From: an uncultured Oscillospiraceae bacterium
GTDB taxonomy: Bacteria; Bacillota; Clostridia; Oscillospirales; Oscillospiraceae
Direction of reading: 5' to 3'
Length of the DNA: 5,588 nt
Assembly (NCBI GenBank): GCA_958426425.1
Contig: CATZYY010000156.1
Span: 1 to 5,588 of the forward strand
Shown one piece after another: positions 1 through 4,851 of the stretch. How positions within the stretch are numbered: position 1 is the first letter of the stretch; each line of letters begins with the position of its first letter. Under the pieces are notes generated by a model that worked only from the letters and a program-made list of their open reading frames with translations, was not told where the DNA came from and did not search any database. A program made the position numbers and the translations under genes.

Positions 1-88
1 GAGCGAGGCAAAGCTGGTGACGGTGTTCTCTCTGGTGACGCTGGTGTGCTGTGTGTTGGCATACATGGGTGTCGCGGGACGCTACTGA
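1..88 (+). CDS. mraY: MraY, phospho-MurNAc-pentapeptide transferase (3' end only)
   Basis: This is the last 28 codons of a gene that begins before the window; the reading frame starts at base 2 and ends at TGA 86-88. MraY is the integral membrane enzyme that moves phospho-MurNAc-pentapeptide from the UDP precursor to undecaprenyl phosphate, making lipid I. The visible peptide starts SEAKLVTVFSLVTL and continues as one hydrophobic segment ending in GRY. This fits the family's C-terminus, where a 'GW(S/N)E.K.V..F' stretch leads into the last transmembrane helix. The position directly before ftsW and murG supports the call. No catalytic residues lie in this fragment, so identification rests on the tail motif plus context. 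There is no terminator-like structure after the stop, so read-through into ftsW is expected. Confidence 0.87.
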   Translation, partial: SEAKLVTVFSLVTLVCCVLAYMGVAGRY

Positions 89-123
89 GTAATTCCTAAA
101 TTTCCGGGAGAGGAGGGAAGGTC

Positions 124-1359
124 ATGACAAATCCTCGGCCCCAGCCTCAGCGCCGCCGCCGGCCCCTGAGCCGGGAGGAGGCCCTGGCCCGGCAGGAGCG
201 CCGCCAGCATCAAAAAGAAATGGAGGCGGAGAGCCGGGAGCTGGCCCGGGGGCCCATCGACCTGCCCTTCTTCGTGCTGGTGATGCTGCTGCTGGCCATT
301 GGCCTGGTGATGCTGCTGTCGGCCAGCTTTCCCTCTGCCTACAACGATACCGACGGCGCCAATCCCCTGTATTACTTCAGCCGTCAGGCGGTGTTTGCCG
401 TCATGGGCGTGGCCGCCATGATCTTCATTGGAAGAATCAACTACCAGCGGTTCCGGGCCCTGGGAAAGCCCCTGCTGTACCTGTCTGTGATTTTGCTGGC
501 TCTGGTGCTGATTCCCGGCGTGGGCATCACCCGCAACTTTGCCACCCGCTGGCTGGGTATCCCCGGAACCTCCCTCCAGTTTCAGCCCTCAGAAATTGCT
601 AAGGTAGCGGTGGTTATCTACTTTGCCGACAGCATCTCCAAAAAGAAAGATCAGATGCGCTCTTTCCGATACGGTATTGTGCCCTACGCTCTGATTTTGA
701 TGGTGTTGGCAGGTCTGGTGCTGCCGGAGCCCCATCTGTCCGGCGCCATTTTGATTCTGGGCGCCGGCGCCGCCATGATGCTGGTGGGCGGCATCAGCTG
801 GGCCTGGGTAGGCGGCGCCATCGGCGCCGCGGCGGGTCTGTTGTATCTGGTGCTGTTCGTCATCGGCTACAACGCTTCCCGGGTGACTTATTGGCTCAAC
901 CCCTGGGCCGATCCCCTGGGAGAGGGCTATCAGCTGTCCCAGAGCCTGATTGCCATTGGCTCCGGCGGATTGCTGGGCGTGGGTCTGGGCAAGAGCCAGC
1001 AGAAGTTTATGTATCTGCCGGAGGAGCACAACGATTTCATCTTTGCCATCGTCTGCGAGGAGCTGGGCCTCATTGGCGCCGCCATCATCATGGCGCTCTT
1101 TGCAGCGCTGATTCTGCGAGGGTTCTGGATTGCCCTCCACGCCCGGGATCGGTTCGGAAGCCTTTTGGTGGTGGGCATTATCACCCTTCTGGGCGTCCAG
1201 ACCTTTTTGAACATCAGCGTGGTGACGGGCCTGCTGCCCACCACCGGCATCTCACTGCCCTTTTTCAGCTACGGCGGCACAGCCCTCTCTATCCAGTTGG
1301 CGGAGATGGGGATTGTGCTGTCGGTTTCCAGGCAGATGAAGCCCACCAAAGCGGGGTAG
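124..1359 (+). CDS. ftsW: FtsW/SpoVE-type SEDS peptidoglycan glycosyltransferase
   Basis: The 411-residue protein is a polytopic membrane protein of the SEDS family. With a partner class B penicillin-binding protein, such proteins polymerise lipid II into glycan strands at the septum. A hydrophilic, Arg/Glu-rich cytoplasmic N-terminus (about residues 1-45) precedes roughly ten membrane helices. Visible family motifs are QPSEIAK (154-160), LPEPHLSG (200-207), LPEEHNDFIFA (298-308) and TGLLPTTGISLPFFSYGG (368-385). Asp304 in the HND motif aligns with the catalytic Asp of RodA/FtsW (D297 in E. coli FtsW). The ATG at 124 has AGGAGG at 111-116, 7 nt upstream. The stop TAG lies inside a terminator-like hairpin. 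In spore-forming Clostridia a dcw-cluster SEDS gene may be called either ftsW or spoVE; sequence alone does not settle vegetative or sporulation use. murD, often found just upstream in Firmicutes, is absent here. Confidence 0.93.
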   Translation: MTNPRPQPQRRRRPLSREEALARQERRQHQKEMEAESRELARGPIDLPFFVLVMLLLAIGLVMLLSASFPSAYNDTDGANPLYYFSRQAVFAVMGVAAMIFIGRINYQRFRALGKPLLYLSVILLALVLIPGVGITRNFATRWLGIPGTSLQFQPSEIAKVAVVIYFADSISKKKDQMRSFRYGIVPYALILMVLAGLVLPEPHLSGAILILGAGAAMMLVGGISWAWVGGAIGAAAGLLYLVLFVIGYNASRVTYWLNPWADPLGEGYQLSQSLIAIGSGGLLGVGLGKSQQKFMYLPEEHNDFIFAIVCEELGLIGAAIIMALFAALILRGFWIALHARDRFGSLLVVGIITLLGVQTFLNISVVTGLLPTTGISLPFFSYGGTALSIQLAEMGIVLSVSRQMKPTKAG

Positions 1360-1379
1360 GCGTGGCCGCCCCGCTTTTT
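1348..1379 (+). terminator. Intrinsic terminator-like hairpin overlapping the ftsW stop codon
   Basis: AAAGCGGGG (1348-1356) pairs perfectly with CCCCGCTTT (1369-1377). The 12-nt loop itself contains GGC (1359-1361) and GCC (1365-1367), which can extend the stem. Five T residues (1375-1379) follow the GC-rich part of the stem. The ftsW stop codon (1357-1359) is at the top of the left arm, so a ribosome finishing ftsW would cover it. The T-tract is short and interrupted by CCGCC, so partial termination seems more likely than complete. murG continues on the same strand 40 bp later and I see no promoter between. Confidence 0.6.
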
Positions 1380-1394
1380 CCGCCTAGGGCGGAA
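1378..1394 (+). repeat. Second perfect inverted repeat in the ftsW-murG gap
   Basis: TTCCGCC (1378-1384) and GGCGGAA (1388-1394) form a perfect 7-bp stem with a TAG loop. Its first two bases are the last two T residues of the preceding terminator-like tract, so the two hairpins abut and partly compete. No T-run follows it on the + strand, so it is not itself a terminator. It may affect efficiency of the upstream structure or mRNA stability; that role is inference. Confidence 0.6.
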
Positions 1395-1407
1395 CAGACA
1401 AAAAATG

Positions 1408-1415
1408 AGGTGGAG
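1408..1415 (+). promoter_or_regulatory. murG ribosome binding site
   Basis: AGGTGGAG resembles the consensus AGGAGG with one mismatch and ends 3 nt before ATG 1419; its AGGTGG core ends 5 nt before. It fixes the start at 1419. The in-frame GTG at 1410 overlaps this site and has no separate upstream Shine-Dalgarno, so it was not chosen. Confidence 0.7.
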
Positions 1416-1418
1416 AGT

Positions 1419-2555
1419 ATGGGGAAGGCCATTGAACGGATTATTTTCACCTGCGGCGGCACCGCGGGACACGTGAATCCCGCCATCGCCCTGGCGCAGC
1501 TGATGCAGGAGCGGGACCCCCGGCGGCAGGTATTGTTTGTGGGGGCGGACCGGGGATTGGAGAAGGACCTGGTGCCCAAGGCGGGGTATCCCTTCCGGAC
1601 GGTCCACATCTCCAGCTTCCACCGCTCCTTGCGGCCCGCCGAGCTCAAACACAACCTGATTTCCGCCGCCAACTTGGTACGGGCCCCCAGAGAGGCCAAG
1701 GCCATTTTGCGGCAGTTTCAGCCGGATGTGGTCATCGGCACAGGAGGCTACGCCAGCTACCCGCTGGTGAAGGCAGCCGCCAGGGCCGGTATTCCCACCG
1801 CCATCCACGAGTCCAACATGGTCCCCGGCCTTACCACGGAGGTGCTGGCCGGTTACGCCGATCGGGTCATGGTGGGCTTTGAAGCCTGCCGGGAGCACTA
1901 TCGCCATCCGGAGAAGGTGGTGGTGACGGGTACGCCGGTGCGGGAGGATTTTTTCCGCCTGACAAAGGAGGAGGCCAAGCGGCAGCTGGGTGTGGACGAC
2001 GGACGGCCCCTGATCGTCTCCTTCTGGGGGTCTCTGGGTGCCTCCGGCATGAACCGGCAGATGGCGGACTTTTTGGCCCTGGAGGCGGCGAAGGAGCCCT
2101 TCCACCATATCCACGGGGCCGGTAAGAGCGGTTATCCGGCGCTTTTGGAGCTGCTGAAGGAAAAGGGCGTGGACCTGAAGGACCACCCGGCCCTCCAGGT
2201 GCGGGAGTACATTTATGACATGGCCCTGGTGATGCGGGCGGCAGACCTGGTGCTGTGCCGGGCCGGCGCCTCCACCATCAGCGAGCTGACGGCTCTGGGG
2301 GTCCCGGCGGTGATTGTGCCGTCTCCCTATGTGACCAACAACCACCAGGAGAAAAACGCCCGGGTTCTGGAGCAGGCCGGCGCCGCGGCGGTGGTGCTGG
2401 AAAAGGACAGCTCCGGCCAGGCGCTGTTCCAGACGGCCTGCGGGATTCTCCACCAGGCGTCTCGCCGCTGGGCTATGGAGGAGGCCATGGCATCTCTTGG
2501 AATTCGGGACGCGGCGGAGCGAATTTATCAGACCATTCTGGAAATCTGTCAGTAA
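1419..2555 (+). CDS. murG: MurG, UDP-GlcNAc:lipid I N-acetylglucosaminyltransferase
   Basis: MurG is a peripheral enzyme on the inner membrane face that adds GlcNAc from UDP-GlcNAc to lipid I, giving lipid II, the substrate of FtsW. The 378-residue product has the two-domain GT-B layout. The N-terminal glycine-rich loop is GGTAGHVNP (13-21, His18). The second is GTGGYASYP (107-115), followed by HESN..PG (130-137). The C-terminal domain opens with SFWGSLGASG (201-210), where E. coli-like enzymes have a GGSxGA form. Its nucleotide-binding region reads CRAGASTISELTALG (280-294), then NHQEKNA (308-314). Glu289 and Gln310 sit where the family contacts the UDP-sugar. Length is slightly above the usual 355-370. 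The open frame extends upstream to 891, but that part lies over ftsW in another frame and carries no MurG homology; the RBS and the conserved N-terminus place the start at 1419. Confidence 0.97.
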   Translation: MGKAIERIIFTCGGTAGHVNPAIALAQLMQERDPRRQVLFVGADRGLEKDLVPKAGYPFRTVHISSFHRSLRPAELKHNLISAANLVRAPREAKAILRQFQPDVVIGTGGYASYPLVKAAARAGIPTAIHESNMVPGLTTEVLAGYADRVMVGFEACREHYRHPEKVVVTGTPVREDFFRLTKEEAKRQLGVDDGRPLIVSFWGSLGASGMNRQMADFLALEAAKEPFHHIHGAGKSGYPALLELLKEKGVDLKDHPALQVREYIYDMALVMRAADLVLCRAGASTISELTALGVPAVIVPSPYVTNNHQEKNARVLEQAGAAAVVLEKDSSGQALFQTACGILHQASRRWAMEEAMASLGIRDAAERIYQTILEICQ

Positions 2556-2561
2556 CCACTT

Positions 2562-2614
2562 TTCCCCGGTATCCATAGGATGGACTGTTGAACCATTTTG
2601 GATACGGAGGGGAA
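2562..2614 (+). promoter_or_regulatory. Long hairpin in the murG-murA gap that buries the murA RBS
   Basis: Three stacked stems are visible by eye. TTCCCC (2562-2567) pairs with GGGGAA (2609-2614). GTATCCA (2569-2575) pairs with TGGATAC (2599-2605). GGATGG (2578-2583) pairs with CCATTT (2593-2598), using two G-U pairs, around a 9-nt loop. The interruptions are a 1x3 internal loop and a 2-nt bulge. The right arm contains the murA Shine-Dalgarno. A competing small hairpin, TCCAT (2572-2576) with ATGGA (2580-2584), would break the middle stem. No T-tract follows, so it is not an intrinsic terminator. A role in translational control or coupling to murG is inferred. Confidence 0.6.
2606..2612 (+). 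promoter_or_regulatory. murA ribosome binding site
   Basis: GGAGGGG lies 7 nt before ATG 2620 and selects this start over the in-frame ATG at 2497, which lies within murG. Its last four G residues pair with CCCC at 2564-2567 in the hairpin described separately. Confidence 0.8.
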
Positions 2615-2619
2615 CGTGT

Positions 2620-3879
2620 ATGAGTCAGCTTTTGGTCAGAGGCGGCCGGGCGCTTGGGGGAGAAGTAGCGGTCCAGGGGGCCAAAAACAGCGTCCTGCCC
2701 ATTTTGGCGGCCACCCTGCTGGCCAGAGGGCCGGTGGAGCTTCTGGGATGTCCCCGGCTGCGGGATGTAGACGCCTCAGTGCGGATTCTGCGGCACCTGG
2801 GCTGCCAGGCCCAGTGGGAGGGAGAGAGCCTGGTGGTGGATACCGCCGGGTTGAACAAAAGCGAGATTTCTGATATACTAATGCGGGAAATGCGCTCCTC
2901 CGCCATCTTTTTGGGAGCTATTCTGGCCCGGTGCGGCCAGGCGGATCTCAGCTATCCCGGCGGGTGCGAGCTGGGGCCCCGGCCCATTGACCTGCACCTT
3001 TCCGGTCTGCGGGACCTGGGGGCGGAGATCCGGGAGGAAGGCGGCGTCCTTCACTGCCGGGCTCCTCATCTGGTGGGGCGGGAGCTGATTTTAAGCATGC
3101 CCTCTGTGGGGGCTACGGAAAATCTCATGCTGGCCGCCTGCGGGGCGGAGGGAATCACGGTGATTTCCAATGCCGCCCGGGAGCCGGAGATTGTGGATTT
3201 GCAGATGTTTCTCAACGCCTGCGGCGCCAAGGTCCGGGGAGCCGGCAGCTCCTCCATCACCGTGGAGGGGGGGCAGTCATTCCATGGCTGTACCTATGCC
3301 TGTATGCCCGACCGGATCGTAACGGCTACTTACCTGTGCGCCCTGGCTTCCGCCGGCGGCTGTGTGCGGCTGAAGGGGGCCCGGGAGCGGCACCTGGCCA
3401 CGGTTACCGCCGCCCTGCGGGAGGCGGGCTGCGCCATCGCGGCGGATGAGGACGGATTGACGGCGGTGTGCCGCCAGCGGCTGCGGGCGGTTCGCCCGGT
3501 GCGGACGGCGCCCTATCCCGGCTTTCCCACCGACGCTCAGGCGGTGCTGATGGCGGCCCTGCTGCGCAGCCGGGGTGCCACGGTGTTTGAGGAGAACATC
3601 TTTGAAAACCGCTACCGCCACGTGGATGAGCTGACCCGCATGGGGGCCCAGATCCGGGTCTCCGGCCGGACGGCGGTGGTGACGGGTGTGGAGAAGCTGC
3701 ACGGCGCGCCGGTCCGGTGCACGGATTTGCGCGGCGGCGCCGCCCTGTGCGTGGCGGCCCTGGGAGCTGAGGGAGAGACGGCGGTCTCCGAGATCTGCCA
3801 CATTGACCGGGGCTATGAGGATATTGCCCGGGACCTGCGGGCCCTGGGGGCGGACATCGTCCGCCAGGAGACAGAATAA
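2620..3879 (+). CDS. murA: MurA, UDP-GlcNAc 1-carboxyvinyltransferase
   Basis: MurA is the cytoplasmic enzyme of the first committed step of peptidoglycan synthesis, moving enolpyruvate from PEP to UDP-GlcNAc. The 419-residue product has exactly the common family length, and key residues fall at or next to E. coli numbering. These are Lys22-Asn23 in GAKNS, the catalytic-loop Cys116 in PGGCELGPRPIDLH (Cys115 in E. coli), Arg121, Asp305 in GFPTDAQA and Arg397 in IDRGYED. With Cys rather than Asp in the loop, the enzyme belongs to the class that fosfomycin can alkylate. It has 16 cysteines (44, 62, 105, 116, 146, 174, 201, 224, 228, 240, 248, 271, 284, 367, 377, 393), a high count that suits an anaerobe. 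Clostridia often have two MurA paralogues; which one this is cannot be told here. ftsQ follows after 16 bp, so the two are probably co-transcribed. Confidence 0.98.
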   Translation: MSQLLVRGGRALGGEVAVQGAKNSVLPILAATLLARGPVELLGCPRLRDVDASVRILRHLGCQAQWEGESLVVDTAGLNKSEISDILMREMRSSAIFLGAILARCGQADLSYPGGCELGPRPIDLHLSGLRDLGAEIREEGGVLHCRAPHLVGRELILSMPSVGATENLMLAACGAEGITVISNAAREPEIVDLQMFLNACGAKVRGAGSSSITVEGGQSFHGCTYACMPDRIVTATYLCALASAGGCVRLKGARERHLATVTAALREAGCAIAADEDGLTAVCRQRLRAVRPVRTAPYPGFPTDAQAVLMAALLRSRGATVFEENIFENRYRHVDELTRMGAQIRVSGRTAVVTGVEKLHGAPVRCTDLRGGAALCVAALGAEGETAVSEICHIDRGYEDIARDLRALGADIVRQETE

Positions 3880-3895
3880 CGCTAGGAGCAGAGCT

Positions 3896-4663
3896 ATGGC
3901 CAAACGCAGGAAATCCAATCGCCGGCGAAGAAGAGGAAGCTTCGGCTTCCTCTATAAGCTCTTGTCCACCCTGGCTATCTGTGCCGTGGTGGTGGCGGCG
4001 CTGACGCTGTTTTTCCGGGTGGATACCATTGAGGTCACCGGTATGGAGCGCTATACTGCGCAGGAGGTCATCGACGCCTCCGGCGTGGCCAGCGGTGATA
4101 ATCTCTTCCTGCTGAATAAATACAGTGTGGACCAGGATATCAAAACGGCTCTGCCCTACATTGAGGAGCTGCGGATCAACCGCCGCCTGCCGGACACCCT
4201 GGTGATCCAGGTGCAGGAGTGCGGGACCCCACTGGCGGTGGTCCAGGATGGCAGCGCCTGGCTGGTAAGTCCCAAGGGCAAGATCGTGGGGCAGGAGGAG
4301 GCCTCCGCTGCAGAGGGGTATGGCGTCATTGACGGCTGCCAGCTTCTGGCGCCCTCTGTGGGTACGTACCTGGCCCTGGCCACAGAGTACGCCAATCAGC
4401 AGCAGAGCCTTTTGAATCTGCTGGCCGCTTTAGAGGAGGCAGGACTGATGGACCAGGTGGATGCCATCCATTTGAGCGATCTGGCGGTGCTGCGGATGGA
4501 CTATGCCGGCCGCTTTGTGGTGGAGCTGCCTTATGGGGCGGATTACGACTACAAGCTGCGGTCACTGGTAGCAAGTCTGGAAATTGATGCCATTCAGAGC
4601 AATCAGACCGGCACCATTCAGCTGACCCGGGACGACGGAAAGGTGAATTTCATCCCCTCTTGA
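3896..4663 (+). CDS. ftsQ: FtsQ/DivIB cell-division protein
   Basis: This 255-residue protein has the FtsQ/DivIB layout. A short, very basic cytoplasmic tail (residues 1-13, KRRKSNRRRRR) is followed by one membrane helix (about 20-40). A POTRA-like domain (about 41-108) starts VDTIEVTGMERYTAQEVI and ends with the typical RRLPDTLVIQVQE. The extracytoplasmic beta domain contains AWLVSPKGKIV (121-131). The family bridges early and late divisome proteins, binding FtsL and FtsB/DivIC, and is anchored in the membrane with most of its mass outside. The ATG at 3896 has AGGAG at 3884-3888, 7 nt upstream; a longer frame open to 3686 lies inside murA and lacks homology. Codons 10-13 are CGG CGA AGA AGA, the last three unlike the CGC/CGG preferred nearby, and lead into a strong hairpin. 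Overall similarity in this family is low, so the call rests on architecture and position. Confidence 0.92.
   Translation: MAKRRKSNRRRRRGSFGFLYKLLSTLAICAVVVAALTLFFRVDTIEVTGMERYTAQEVIDASGVASGDNLFLLNKYSVDQDIKTALPYIEELRINRRLPDTLVIQVQECGTPLAVVQDGSAWLVSPKGKIVGQEEASAAEGYGVIDGCQLLAPSVGTYLALATEYANQQQSLLNLLAALEEAGLMDQVDAIHLSDLAVLRMDYAGRFVVELPYGADYDYKLRSLVASLEIDAIQSNQTGTIQLTRDDGKVNFIPS
3932..3953 (+). other. Perfect 9-bp hairpin with UUCG tetraloop inside ftsQ
   Basis: AGAGGAAGC (3932-3940) and GCTTCCTCT (3945-3953) are perfect reverse complements around TTCG. The closing base pair is C-G, so the RNA would carry the exceptionally stable C(UUCG)G tetraloop. It begins 33 nt after the ATG and encodes residues 13-20 (RGSFGFLY), right at the junction between the basic tail and the membrane helix. 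No T-run follows, so it is not a standard terminator. Confidence 0.75.
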
Positions 4664-4689
4664 GCGCTGTCGGCAGCCTTCGACGGAAA

Positions 4690-4722
4690 TTTCCCGCTAA
4701 GTGCTGAAAAAACCGCGGGAAA
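4690..4722 (+). repeat. Inverted repeat after ftsQ
   Basis: TTTCCCGC (4690-4697) and GCGGGAAA (4715-4722) are a perfect 8-bp inverted repeat around a 17-nt loop. It lies 26 bp after the ftsQ stop, where a terminator might be expected. Because A residues and not T residues follow on the + strand, it lacks a terminator tail. A 10-bp palindrome, GGAAATTTCC (4685-4694), overlaps its left arm. Confidence 0.55.
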
Positions 4723-4724
4723 AA

Positions 4725-4751
4725 CCCCTCCAGATACTTGACCGGAAGGGG
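4725..4751 (+). repeat. Inverted repeat surrounding the ftsZ -35 box
   Basis: CCCCTCC (4725-4731) pairs with GGAAGGGG (4744-4751), with one bulged A at 4746, around a 12-nt loop. The loop holds the -35 hexamer TTGACC. It could be an operator-like dyad or a hairpin in mRNA reading through from ftsQ; neither is shown. Confidence 0.45.
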
Positions 4752-4766
4752 AAAGTGTCATACAAT
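4738..4766 (+). promoter_or_regulatory. Sigma-A-type promoter for ftsZ
   Basis: TTGACC (4738-4743) and TACAAT (4761-4766) each differ from the consensus hexamers by one base and are separated by exactly 17 bp. Transcription should start near 4772-4774, giving an ftsZ leader of about 80 nt. It is the only convincing promoter I found in the window and implies that ftsZ can be expressed apart from the upstream mur genes. Confidence 0.8.
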
Positions 4767-4803
4767 AATCTAAATATCGTAACCACAGGATATTGTGAGA
4801 TTA
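4766..4803 (+). promoter_or_regulatory. Two-part inverted repeat at the ftsZ transcription start
   Basis: TAATCT (4766-4771) pairs with AGATTA (4798-4803), and inside it AATATC (4773-4778) pairs with GATATT (4789-4794) around a 10-nt loop. The right side has a 3-nt bulge, GTG. The outer left arm overlaps the end of the -10 box and lies before the predicted start of transcription. Only mRNA reading through from ftsQ would contain the full hairpin. A possible operator or leader element; function is inferred. Confidence 0.5.
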
Positions 4804-4824
4804 AGAGGGTTTTTTTCCCTTTTT
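4803..4824 (+). promoter_or_regulatory. Weak hairpin and T-tracts in the ftsZ leader
   Basis: AAGAGGG (4803-4809) can pair with CCCTTTT (4817-4823), including one G-U pair, around a loop of seven T residues. Five T residues (4820-4824) overlap the right arm. It shares base 4803 with the preceding repeat. It resembles a weak attenuator but the stem is short, so a termination role is uncertain. Confidence 0.35.
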
Positions 4825-4838
4825 CTACAAATGATAGT

Positions 4839-4844
4839 AGGAGG
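4839..4844 (+). promoter_or_regulatory. ftsZ ribosome binding site
   Basis: A perfect AGGAGG lies 7 nt before ATG 4852. It decides the start, because another in-frame ATG at 4831 would add seven residues (MIVGGTT) but has only a pyrimidine-rich stretch upstream. Confidence 0.9.
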
Positions 4845-4851
4845 CACCACT

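Noticed and set aside
89..123. Possible terminator or hairpin between mraY and ftsW
   Set aside because: Only short TTCC/GGAA matches are present around the RBS and no T-tract follows, so I do not support a structure.
891..1418. Open frame continuing upstream of murG across the end of ftsW
   Set aside because: The extension overlaps ftsW in another frame and does not resemble MurG. The RBS and the conserved start of MurG fix the start at 1419.
1269..2576. 435-residue open frame on the - strand opposite murG
   Set aside because: It lies fully opposite a well-supported murG, its translation is low-complexity (rich in His, Gly, Arg, Pro), and no motif is recognisable. Long antisense frames are expected in GC-rich coding DNA.
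3277..3918. 213-residue open frame on the - strand opposite murA
   Set aside because: It mirrors conserved murA sequence, has no convincing RBS or motif, and is best explained as a composition artefact.
4786..4815. Possible sigma-H promoter before ftsZ, as in B. subtilis
   Set aside because: An AGGAT-like element is present near 4787-4791 but no GAAT-type -10 follows at the right distance.
4831..4851. Alternative ftsZ start at ATG 4831
   Set aside because: It is in frame but preceded by a pyrimidine-rich stretch with no Shine-Dalgarno, whereas ATG 4852 has a perfect AGGAGG at good spacing.
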